NCBI RefSeq assembly: GCF_002159915.1
Contig: NZ_NFJP01000020.1
Coordinates: 1 to 64,000 of the forward strand
DNA: 64,000 nt
Direction: 5' to 3'
From: Gordonibacter sp. An230
Lineage (GTDB): Bacteria > Actinomycetota > Coriobacteriia > Coriobacteriales > Eggerthellaceae
Below, piece after piece: positions 15,575-22,351 of the stretch. The notes below the pieces were generated by a model. The model was not told the origin of the DNA and did not search any database. It saw nothing but the letters and a program-made list of their open reading frames with translations. Positions within the stretch are counted from its first letter, which is position 1; every line of letters starts with the position of its first letter. Position numbers and translations under genes: made by a program.

Positions 15575-16415
15575 GGCTGTCCCCTCTCCCTGTGCCTGCG
15601 GCCTTTGCGGCTTCGCAGTCCCAGCATAGCGCGCCCATCTAACGCGGGCATGGCGTGCGTCCAGCGGAAAGGCGCTTCGATCCGACGCGGTTTTGGCGCT
15701 GGGCGCGCGCATCGCCGCCGTGCGGCTTCCGCGCATCCGTTGCGCATCCCTCGCGGATCCGACGCATGTCCAATGCGAGGGACGTGAAGGGGTACGGCTC
15801 GGGGGAGTGGGGGCGTACCCTGCGAAAGACGGGGGGCGCGAGGGGCGCGGCTCGGAGGGGGCGGGGCGCGTCGCGTAGGAAACGAGAGGGACGCGTTGGG
15901 CGCGGATCGGGGGCATGCCGCGCAAGGGATGAGGGGTGCCGCTGGGCGCGGATCGGAGGCGCGCGAGGCGCAAGGGACGAGGGACACACGGGTTGTTGCT
16001 CGGAGGGCGCGCGGGGCGCATCCCGAAGGGACGAAAGGGAACGGGGCGCGCTCCGCAGGGAGCGAAGGGGCGCACCGCGCAAGGGACGAGGGCGTGAGGG
16101 GGCATCGCATGGGGGCGAGGAGCGCGGGGTGCGAGGGGTTCGGTTCGGGGGCGGACGCGCTACGCAAAGGATGAGGGCACGCGGGGCGCGCTGCGCAGGG
16201 GGTGAAGGGGCGCGAGGCGCGAGGGGCGAGGGCGCGGGGTATCCAGCAGGGAACGAGGGCGTACGGGGCGCGCCGCGCAGAGGACGAGGGTGCGCGTGGC
16301 GCGCTGCGTAGGAGACGAGGGCGCGAGGGGTGCGAGGCGGAATGCATGCGGTGCGCGCCCCTCGCCTTCGCCTCCCCCGGCCTCGCCTTCGCCTCCCCCG
16401 GCCTCGCCTTCGCCC
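15575..16415. other. 840-base spacer with degenerate GC-rich repeats
   Basis: No gene is supported. From about 15790 to 16345 the plus strand is extremely purine-biased and built from loose repeats of a unit near 30 bases, with core GGGGCGCGCTGCGCAGGG followed by ACGAGGGCG. Bases 16367-16417 hold three short tandem copies of GGCCTCGCCTTCGCC. Open frames across this block are by-products of composition. Confidence 0.65.
15790..16345. repeat. degenerate ~30-bp purine-rich repeat tract
   Basis: Loose copies of GGGGCGCGC(T/C)(G/C)CGCAGGG followed by (A/G)CGA(A/G)GG can be seen at about 16041, 16067, 16185, 16264 and 16300, with worse ones between. Strand asymmetry is strong (G far exceeds C on the plus strand). 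Confidence 0.6.
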
Positions 16416-17147
16416 CTAGTTGTCGCGCGCGAGGCGCTTGTAGAGCAGGGCGAGGACTGCGGCGCCGACGGCGATCCAGGCGAGCGTCACGGCGAGGGGC
16501 TGGAGGGCGTCGGTGGTGAAGAGCGCGCCGTCGGCGGCGAGGACCAAAAGCTCCAGCACGCCGCCGGTGGGGCAGTAGGGGGTCACCTTCGCCAACGTCT
16601 CGTTCAGAGGGGCGAACAGCGGCAGGAACGCCACGAGCACGAGGGGGATGCTGTACACGCCGGCCGTCATCTGGTCGCGCGCGGCCAGGCCCAAGACGAG
16701 CGACAGCATCACGATGGGCAGCCCGGACAGGATGCCGAGCAGCAGGTACGGCGCCAGCAGGTCTATCGGCGCGCGCAGCACGGCGAAGCACGCCGCCTGC
16801 GCTATGACGATGGCCGCCAGCGACACGACGGCGCGCGAGGCGATCACCTGCGCGGCGCTCACGTTCGCCAGCATGAGCGTGCGCAGCGTGTGCTTCTCCT
16901 TCTCTTCGGCGATGGTGTAGAGCGCCGCCGTGCAGCCGGCCACGCCCACGGTCATGAAGAGCCCCATCGCCAGGAACTGGAGATACGCGGCGTCGGCTGC
17001 CTCGCCGGATGCGTCGCCCATCGTCTGGCTGTACAGCGCGATGAACCCGACGGGCAACAGGCAGCCCAAAAGCACGGTGGGGTTCTTCACGAGGTCCTTC
17101 AGATCCTTGCCCAGCAGGGCGCCGGTCTTTCTCAGCGCAGCTTCCAT
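16416..17147 (-). CDS. ABC-2 type transporter permease
   Basis: A 243-residue membrane protein with about six hydrophobic segments and the ABC-2 signature pattern: an N-terminal cytoplasmic segment (KDLKDLVKNPTVLLGCLLP) into helix 1, then IAEEKEKHTLRTLMLANVS between helices 2 and 3. Such permeases pair with an ATPase to export lipids, peptides or drugs. It begins one base after the stop of the ATPase gene, so the two form one exporter. The second ABC-2 permease of this operon shows the same EEQEKGALGTLL-type loop, suggesting a heterodimeric channel. Substrate unknown. Confidence 0.85.
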   Translation of the reverse strand: MEAALRKTGALLGKDLKDLVKNPTVLLGCLLPVGFIALYSQTMGDASGEAADAAYLQFLAMGLFMTVGVAGCTAALYTIAEEKEKHTLRTLMLANVSAAQVIASRAVVSLAAIVIAQAACFAVLRAPIDLLAPYLLLGILSGLPIVMLSLVLGLAARDQMTAGVYSIPLVLVAFLPLFAPLNETLAKVTPYCPTGGVLELLVLAADGALFTTDALQPLAVTLAWIAVGAAVLALLYKRLARDN

Positions 17148-17148
17148 G

Positions 17149-17991
17149 CTAGAACTCCCTTCCGGCCATCTCGAGGAACACTTCCTCGAGGTTCGGCTCC
17201 ACGGAATGAACGGACAGGCACTCTCCCGAGGCCAGCGCCTCGGCCACGAGCGGCGCGCCGACGGCGTCCTTGGTGGTGCGCACGACGCGGCCGCTGGCGA
17301 GGCGCATCACCACCTCGTTGCGGGCATGGCGCAGCTTGAGCGCTTGCGGGGCGTCGTCGGCTATGAGCCGGCCCTCGTTCAGGATGCCGATGCGGTCGCA
17401 GAGGTCCTCGGCCTCGGCCATGTCGTGCGTGGTGAGGAACACCGTGGCGCCCGCGTCCTTCAGCTCGCGCAGCATCTTGTGCACCTCGGCGCGGGCGGCG
17501 GGGTCGAGGCCGCTCGTGGGCTCGTCGAGGAATAGCAGCTCGGGGCCGTGCACGAGGGCGGCGAGGAGCGCGGCGCGCTGGCGCATGCCCTTCGAGCAGT
17601 TCTTCACAAGCGTCTTGCGGCTTTCGGCAAGCCCCATGCGCTCGAGCAGCGTGGGGATGTTGTTGCCGGTCACGCCGCGGATCTTCGCGTAGAAGCGCAG
17701 GTTGTCCTCGATGCTCATGCGCTCGTAGAGGGCGCTTGTGTCCGACAGGATGCCGATGCGCTCGTAGTCGGCGTTCGTGGCGTGCTCGATGGGGCGGCCG
17801 AACAGATGGATGCGGCCGGAGTCCTTCGCAAGCTGGCGCGTGAGCAGCTTGATGGTGGTGGTCTTGCCCGCGCCCGACGGGCCGAGGAAACCGAAGCACT
17901 CCCCGCGCGTCACGGAGAAGGAGAGGTGGTCGAGGACGCGCTTGCCTTTGAAGCTGAGGCACACGTCCTCGGTGGAGAGCAGGGTGTTCAT
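17149..17991 (-). CDS. ABC transporter ATP-binding protein
   Basis: A 280-residue ATPase subunit with Walker A GPSGAGKTTT (about residue 38), a CSKGMRQR signature in place of LSGGQ, Walker B LLFLDEPTSGLD and the switch histidine in TTHD. The signature is typical of the drug/lantibiotic export branch. A C-terminal region of about 70 residues follows the nucleotide-binding domain. It sits between the small membrane protein (9 bases upstream) and the ABC-2 permease (1 base downstream) on the minus strand and should energise both permeases of the cluster. Confidence 0.9.
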   Translation of the reverse strand: MNTLLSTEDVCLSFKGKRVLDHLSFSVTRGECFGFLGPSGAGKTTTIKLLTRQLAKDSGRIHLFGRPIEHATNADYERIGILSDTSALYERMSIEDNLRFYAKIRGVTGNNIPTLLERMGLAESRKTLVKNCSKGMRQRAALLAALVHGPELLFLDEPTSGLDPAARAEVHKMLRELKDAGATVFLTTHDMAEAEDLCDRIGILNEGRLIADDAPQALKLRHARNEVVMRLASGRVVRTTKDAVGAPLVAEALASGECLSVHSVEPNLEEVFLEMAGREF

Positions 17992-18000
17992 GAGGGCCTC

Positions 18001-18333
18001 CTAGCGGGCGGCCGCGGGGGCGGGGTTGGCGGTGCGGACGGAGCCGCGCGGGGCCGCGGACGCGCACGCGGACGGCGTCGCGGCCTTCGCCGGCGCGGTG
18101 TGCCCGGCCGCTACGTCTTCGCGCTCGGATGCGGCGGCGTGCCCGGACGCGGGCGCAGCGGAGGCGTTGCGGGTGGCGAGGGCGACAAGCGATGCCTCGA
18201 GTTCCTCCGAGCGCCGCTCCAGCGCCTCCACGCGCTTGAGCGCGCGCTCGTGGCGCATGTGCAGCGCCATGCTCACCACGCAGATGAGGCCGAGCCCCAG
18301 CACCAGCATGGATAGTTGGCTTGCGGTTATCAT
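18001..18333 (-). CDS. small single-pass membrane protein
   Basis: A 110-residue protein with one N-terminal helix (about residues 5-24), a short charged coiled-coil-like stretch (HERALKRVEALERRSEELEA, 28-47) and an Ala/Ser/Pro-rich tail. The ATG at 18333 follows AAAGGGAA; a start at 18363 adds 10 basic residues. I recognise no family. Its place directly before the ABC ATPase suggests an accessory subunit of the exporter. Confidence 0.6.
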   Translation of the reverse strand: MITASQLSMLVLGLGLICVVSMALHMRHERALKRVEALERRSEELEASLVALATRNASAAPASGHAAASEREDVAAGHTAPAKAATPSACASAAPRGSVRTANPAPAAAR

Positions 18334-18592
18334 GACGGTTCCCTTTCTCTTCGCGCGGCGCATCCGCCGCGGACCTGACGCAGCGCATCATCGCGCCCGT
18401 CTCGGCACCGCGCAAGGGAAACCCGACATCAGGAGCTGCTTCGCGACGAGAGGAGCAGGGGAGGCGACGAGAGGAGCAAGGGGCGCGTGCGGGAGGGGCG
18501 AGCGTGCGGTTCCTGCGGATGCGCGCCTGCTCCTGTGGCGGCCGTCCCGAGGATGCGCGGATGCCATCCTCGAGGCGGCCGCCGCGCCCCCG
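18334..18592. other. spacer inside the ABC operon with a short tandem repeat
   Basis: A 259-base gap between the upstream permease and the small membrane protein. It includes two copies of GCGACGAGAGGAGCA at 18443 and 18464, 21 bases apart. A promoter for the downstream three genes could lie here, but no clear boxes are visible. Confidence 0.45.
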
Positions 18593-19360
18593 CTACTCCC
18601 CGAACCCGTCCCCTTCCCGGCTCTCCTTCCGCAGCATCCACGTCAGAAAGAAGGTGGCGGCAGCGGTCCACAGGGCGGTCGTGAGAAGGGCGGTCAGCAG
18701 CGCGGGCAAGGGGTCGCCGCCGATGATGAGCGCGCGCACGAAGGGAAACGCGCCGCCGTTGGGAAGGTACGGCGCGAGGGGCGCGGTGGCCTCGGTGCCG
18801 GAGAGGAAAAACGGCAGCATGCCGACGATGAAGAGGGGGACGGACAGCGACATCGTGGACATCTGCGTGCGGGCGCGCAGCCCCAGGGCGGCGCCGGCGA
18901 GGATGAGCGGCAGCTGGCTTGCGATGCAGGCGAGCGCGATGGGAAGCGCGACGGCCGGATCGGGAAGCAGCAGAAGGCAGCAGGCCGCGCACGACACGGC
19001 GAACGCGGCGAAGCTTGACGCGAGGCGCGCGGCGACGGTCTGCCCCCGCGTCACGCCGCAGCGCAGCAGCGTGCCGAGCGCTCCTTTCTCCTGCTCCTCG
19101 GCCATCGCGTACATGACGAACATCGAAGACGCCATCAGGGCCTCGAACATGACGGCGTAGAGCATCGCGGTCGCGACGAGCGCCAAGGCGTCGGGGGAGA
19201 GCCCGGACTGCTCGGCCCAGACGAGGCGGAAGAACAGCGAGCACAGCACGGGGATGGCGGCGCTCAGCGTCATCGCGGGGTTGCGCGCAAGGTCGGCGAG
19301 GTACTTGCGGGTGAGGATGGCCACGGCGCGCAGGGACCGCCGCGCGCTCGGGGCCGTCAT
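18593..19360 (-). CDS. ABC-2 type transporter permease (second)
   Basis: A 255-residue permease with about six hydrophobic segments and the same layout as the downstream permease at 16416: ARNPAMTLSAAIPVLCSLFF leads into helix 1, and a MAEEQEKGALGTLLRCGVTRGQ loop follows helix 2. The ATG at 19360 has AAGGAGG upstream and overlaps the stop of the LytTR gene by four bases, so translation is coupled to the regulator. With the ATPase and the other permease it probably forms one heteromeric exporter. Confidence 0.85.
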   Translation of the reverse strand: MTAPSARRSLRAVAILTRKYLADLARNPAMTLSAAIPVLCSLFFRLVWAEQSGLSPDALALVATAMLYAVMFEALMASSMFVMYAMAEEQEKGALGTLLRCGVTRGQTVAARLASSFAAFAVSCAACCLLLLPDPAVALPIALACIASQLPLILAGAALGLRARTQMSTMSLSVPLFIVGMLPFFLSGTEATAPLAPYLPNGGAFPFVRALIIGGDPLPALLTALLTTALWTAAATFFLTWMLRKESREGDGFGE

Positions 19361-20592
19361 CGCGGGCCTCCTTCCGTCCGGGCCGCCCGCCTTGTCGGAC
19401 GGGCTTCGCCGGCTCGGCCCCCTCGGCCTCCCCGAGCCTCCCGACTCCGGTCGTCTCGGGCCGTTCGGGCCTTGGGGTCCTCCTCGCCGGTCGGGGATGC
19501 GGCGCGCGTCCGATCCGGGCGGCTTGTCGGAGCGGACGCGCCTTCGGGGGCCGCTTGCGCCGCCGCCGTCCCCTCGGCGCCGCCGCACGCCGCGGAATCG
19601 GCCTGCCCGTCCTGCGCCGTGCGGGCCGTGTGAGCCTCGCGGGCCTCACTGGTCGCGTGCGCCGCGCGGGCTTCGCGCGTGAGGCCCAGCCGTTCGTGCA
19701 GCTCCTGCGCGCGTCCCTTGGACAGCGGGATGGAGGTGCGGTTCGCGTCGTTCAGCGTGAGGTTGAAGCTGTTGCGCGTGTAGCGCTCCACCTTCGCCAC
19801 CCGCTGCGCGTTCACGATGTAGGAGCGGTGGCAGCGGAAGAAGCCGAAGCGCGAAAGCTCGTCGTCCAGCTCGTCCATCGTGAGCGGGGTGGGGTAGAGC
19901 GAGCCGCGCACCGACACGTGGTTCTGCTTGTTGGCGCTTTCGATGAAGTCGATCTCGCGCGGGTCGAACAGCAGCGTGGCCGCGTCGGCCTTCGCGGGGA
20001 TCTTGCACACGCGCACCTCGTCGAACGCCCCGTCGGGAGGTGCGGTGGAATCGTCCTCGTCGTGCGCCACCTCGATGAAGCGCCCATCCTCGCACCACAG
20101 GGCGATGCCCGGCATGAGCAGCGCCTCGCGCAGGGGCTGCAGCGTGGTGATGAAGCGGCAGCCGCGCTCCTCGGCCTCGGACATCCATGCGAGCGCGCTC
20201 GCGCGCCCTTCGGCGTCGAGGTCGGACAGCGGGCGCTCGATCAGGCAGACCTCCGGCTGGAACAGACTCGCGCGCGCCAGCCGCACGAGCGCGGCTTGGG
20301 AGGCGGGAAGGTCGCGCAGCTTGGCGCGGGCGATGCCGCGCAGGCCGAAGTGGGCGACGGCGTCCTCGTGGTGCACGGCGCCACCGGCCAGCTGGCTGAA
20401 GAAGCGCAGGTGGGAGGTCACCGTGTCGCGCGGGCAGCCCGCGTCGGCCTCCAGCGCGAACGCGCAGCGGCGCGTGGCGAAGCGTCGGCGCACGGCACGC
20501 GCCAACTCGATCGACGTCTCGCGGCCGCATTCGATGTGCGCGCTCTCGCCAAGGTCGGCGAGCAGCTTGTCTGCGGAAGCGTACTCGGTCAC
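19357..20592 (-). CDS. LytTR DNA-binding regulator with an ABC-ATPase-like N-terminus
   Basis: A 411-residue fusion. Residues 1 to about 185 resemble the second half of an ABC ATPase: a degraded signature (RDLPASQAALVRLARASLFQPE) leads into CLIERPLSDLDAEG, a Walker B/D-loop equivalent with Arg where the next residue after Glu is normally Pro-adjacent, then a TTLQ switch. I see no Walker A. Residues about 190-305 are a LytTR domain (REIDFIESANKQNHVSV, then RFGFFRCHRSYIVNAQRVAKVERY). The last 100 residues are Ala/Arg/Glu-rich and probably disordered. GTG start after GGGGAGG. It is the regulator of the exporter operon by position, plausibly sensing transporter components. Confidence 0.75.
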   Translation of the reverse strand: MTEYASADKLLADLGESAHIECGRETSIELARAVRRRFATRRCAFALEADAGCPRDTVTSHLRFFSQLAGGAVHHEDAVAHFGLRGIARAKLRDLPASQAALVRLARASLFQPEVCLIERPLSDLDAEGRASALAWMSEAEERGCRFITTLQPLREALLMPGIALWCEDGRFIEVAHDEDDSTAPPDGAFDEVRVCKIPAKADAATLLFDPREIDFIESANKQNHVSVRGSLYPTPLTMDELDDELSRFGFFRCHRSYIVNAQRVAKVERYTRNSFNLTLNDANRTSIPLSKGRAQELHERLGLTREARAAHATSEAREAHTARTAQDGQADSAACGGAEGTAAAQAAPEGASAPTSRPDRTRAASPTGEEDPKARTARDDRSREARGGRGGRAGEARPTRRAARTEGGPR

Positions 20593-20605
20593 GGAGCCTC
20601 CCCGC

Positions 20606-20983
20606 TCACTCCGCGCGGTTGGCCGGGACGATCTCGAGCCAGCAGCCGTCGGGATCCTCGATGAAGTAGATGCCCATGCGCTCGTTCACGAAGCACACGC
20701 AGCCCATCTCCTCGTGCAGGGCGCGCGCGGCATCCATGTCATCCACCTCGAAGGCCAGGTGCGTGTCGCGCCCGCCGTTGACGTAGGGCTCTGTGCGGCC
20801 GCGGTTCCAAGTGAGTTCGATTTGGAAATCGGTTTCGCCGTTGCCGATGAACACGTTTTCCCACGAGCCGTCCTCCGGCCCCATGCGGCGCTGCACGGTC
20901 AGGCCGAGCGCGCGCTCGTAGAACGCGAGCGACGCATCGAGGTCGAGGACATGGATGCAGCGGTGGACCATCTTCGCTTTCAT
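20606..20983 (-). CDS. VOC-family lyase, glyoxalase I type
   Basis: A 125-residue vicinal-oxygen-chelate protein of lactoylglutathione-lyase type. It has two beta-alpha-beta-beta-beta units and the expected metal ligands: His in the first strand (MVHRCIHVLDLDAS), Glu in FQIELTW, His in DTHLAFEVDD and Glu in CWLEIVP. Family members convert methylglyoxal adducts or other small substrates. It is the first gene of the minus-strand exporter operon, 13 bases before the LytTR gene. Actinobacteria lack glutathione, so another thiol or substrate is likely. Confidence 0.8.
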   Translation of the reverse strand: MKAKMVHRCIHVLDLDASLAFYERALGLTVQRRMGPEDGSWENVFIGNGETDFQIELTWNRGRTEPYVNGGRDTHLAFEVDDMDAARALHEEMGCVCFVNERMGIYFIEDPDGCWLEIVPANRAE

Positions 20984-21476
20984 GGCGGTTCCTTTCTTTG
21001 CGTTGTGCGGTTGCGCCGCCGTGTCGGATTCGGGCGCGGGGCGCGAAGCGCGTCTAAGGATCGCGGCTGCGGACTGCGTATCTCATGTGGCCTTGCGCGC
21101 CGAGTCCGCCGCGCTCCCCGGCGCGGTTCATCCGCTGGAAGTATACCCGAGATCACCGCCGCATGACGGTTCTTCTACGGAAACCTTCGGGCGGAAAGGG
21201 AAGGGGGCATGATGGGGAGGATGCCGCTTGGCGCGATGCACGGGCAGGGCGGCTGCGGTACGCGGCTGGAGGTAGAGCGGCAGTCGCAGGCGCTGGGTTG
21301 GCGGCGCGCGGGCGGCGGGTGCCCGGAGGTCGAGCGGCGCGCGGGCGGTGCCGAGCCGCGCGGGTTGTGCGTATTTGCCGGACGGCGCTTGCGCGTTTTC
21401 CGGCAGGTGCTATACTTCCGAACATTAAAACTGACTAGTCAGTCAAAAAAAATGGACTGGCAAACGGAAGGGGATC
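20984..21476. other. divergent spacer between the VOC and YhgE-type operons
   Basis: The 490-base region carries no gene. It includes promoter elements for the plus-strand exporter at its right end and a block with short GC-rich near-repeats (GCGGCGCGCGGGCGG at about 21302 and 21335). Confidence 0.55.
21389..21443 (+). promoter_or_regulatory. promoter with a TetR-type operator
   Basis: TTGCGC at 21389-21394, a 16-base spacer and TATACT at 21411-21416 form a promoter. A perfect 14-bp palindrome, ACTGACTAGTCAGT, at 21430-21443 covers the start of transcription. Such TGACT/AGTCA palindromes are classic TetR-family operators. The TetR gene at 25017 is the third gene downstream and is the likely ligand-controlled repressor. 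Confidence 0.65.
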
Positions 21477-22349
21477 ATGATGAACATGCAAGAGGCGCTC
21501 CCGTCTGTCGCCGCCCTTGCGCGCGGCGAAGCCATTGCGTCTGCCAGCGCCGAAGCGGCTGCCGTCGCGATGGCGGGGAGGCCGTGCGCGCGTCCTGCCG
21601 CACCCGCAGCCTCCGCGGCGGGCGGGGCCTTTGCCGCTTCCGCCCCCGTCGCCTTCGCGAGCGGGTCTTCGCTTGTGGCGCGATCCGGCGACGCCGCCTC
21701 CGCAACGGGCGAGCCGTACTTCCGTGCGCGCGGGCTGGGGCTCAAAACGTACGCGGGGTACGTGTACCGCGATGTGGACGTCGATGCGCGCGCGGGCGAG
21801 CTTTTCGCCGTACGCGGCCGCAACGGCAGCGGCAAGACGGCGCTTCTGCTCACGCTGGCCGGGCGCATGAGGCCCACGGAGGGCACGCTGTCCGCGGGCG
21901 GCCTCGAGCTTCCGCGCCAGCGCGCGAAGGTCGCGCGGCATGTGGGCCTGGGCCTGTTCAGGGGCTTGAACGACCTGCAGGACAGCCTGACGGTCGCCTA
22001 TGCGGCCAGCGCCGAGTTCGAGCTGCACGGCCGCCGTCCCCGCCGCGACGCGGTGCTCGCCTACCTGCGCGAATGGGGTTTGGACGATGCGGCGAACGTG
22101 CGCGTGAAGGACCTCACGTCGCAGAAGCTGGCCACGCTGGGCATCGCGCTCGCGTTTGCGGGCGAGCCGGACGCGGTGGTGGTGGACGACGTGGAGGATC
22201 AGCTGACCATGGCCCAGTCGGCCTCCCTCGTCAAGCTTCTGCGCGAGGCGGCGCGCTCGCGCAGGGCCGCCGTGGTCGTGGGCGTTGTGGAGCGCGATCT
22301 GGCCGCCATGGCCGACGCGTGCGTGTATCTGGCGAAGGAGGGCGAGTGA
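21477..22349 (+). CDS. ABC transporter ATP-binding protein
   Basis: A 290-residue protein with an Ala-rich N-terminal extension of about 80 residues and then an ATPase domain with Walker A GRNGSGKTALL (about residue 113). The rest is degenerate: the signature reads LTSQKLATLGIALA and Walker B reads VVVDDVEDQL, so the canonical LSGGQ and catalytic Glu context are changed. The ATG follows GGAAGGGG. It stops two bases before the YhgE/Pip gene. It probably energises or regulates that membrane protein, though its own hydrolysis may be weak. Confidence 0.75.
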   Translation: MMNMQEALPSVAALARGEAIASASAEAAAVAMAGRPCARPAAPAASAAGGAFAASAPVAFASGSSLVARSGDAASATGEPYFRARGLGLKTYAGYVYRDVDVDARAGELFAVRGRNGSGKTALLLTLAGRMRPTEGTLSAGGLELPRQRAKVARHVGLGLFRGLNDLQDSLTVAYAASAEFELHGRRPRRDAVLAYLREWGLDDAANVRVKDLTSQKLATLGIALAFAGEPDAVVVDDVEDQLTMAQSASLVKLLREAARSRRAAVVVGVVERDLAAMADACVYLAKEGE

Positions 22350-22351
22350 GC

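Noticed and set aside
15553-16791. Long minus-strand frame across the repeat tract
   Set aside because: Its Pro/Ala/Arg/Cys repeats reflect the GC-rich tract; it has no ribosome site and overlaps two real genes.
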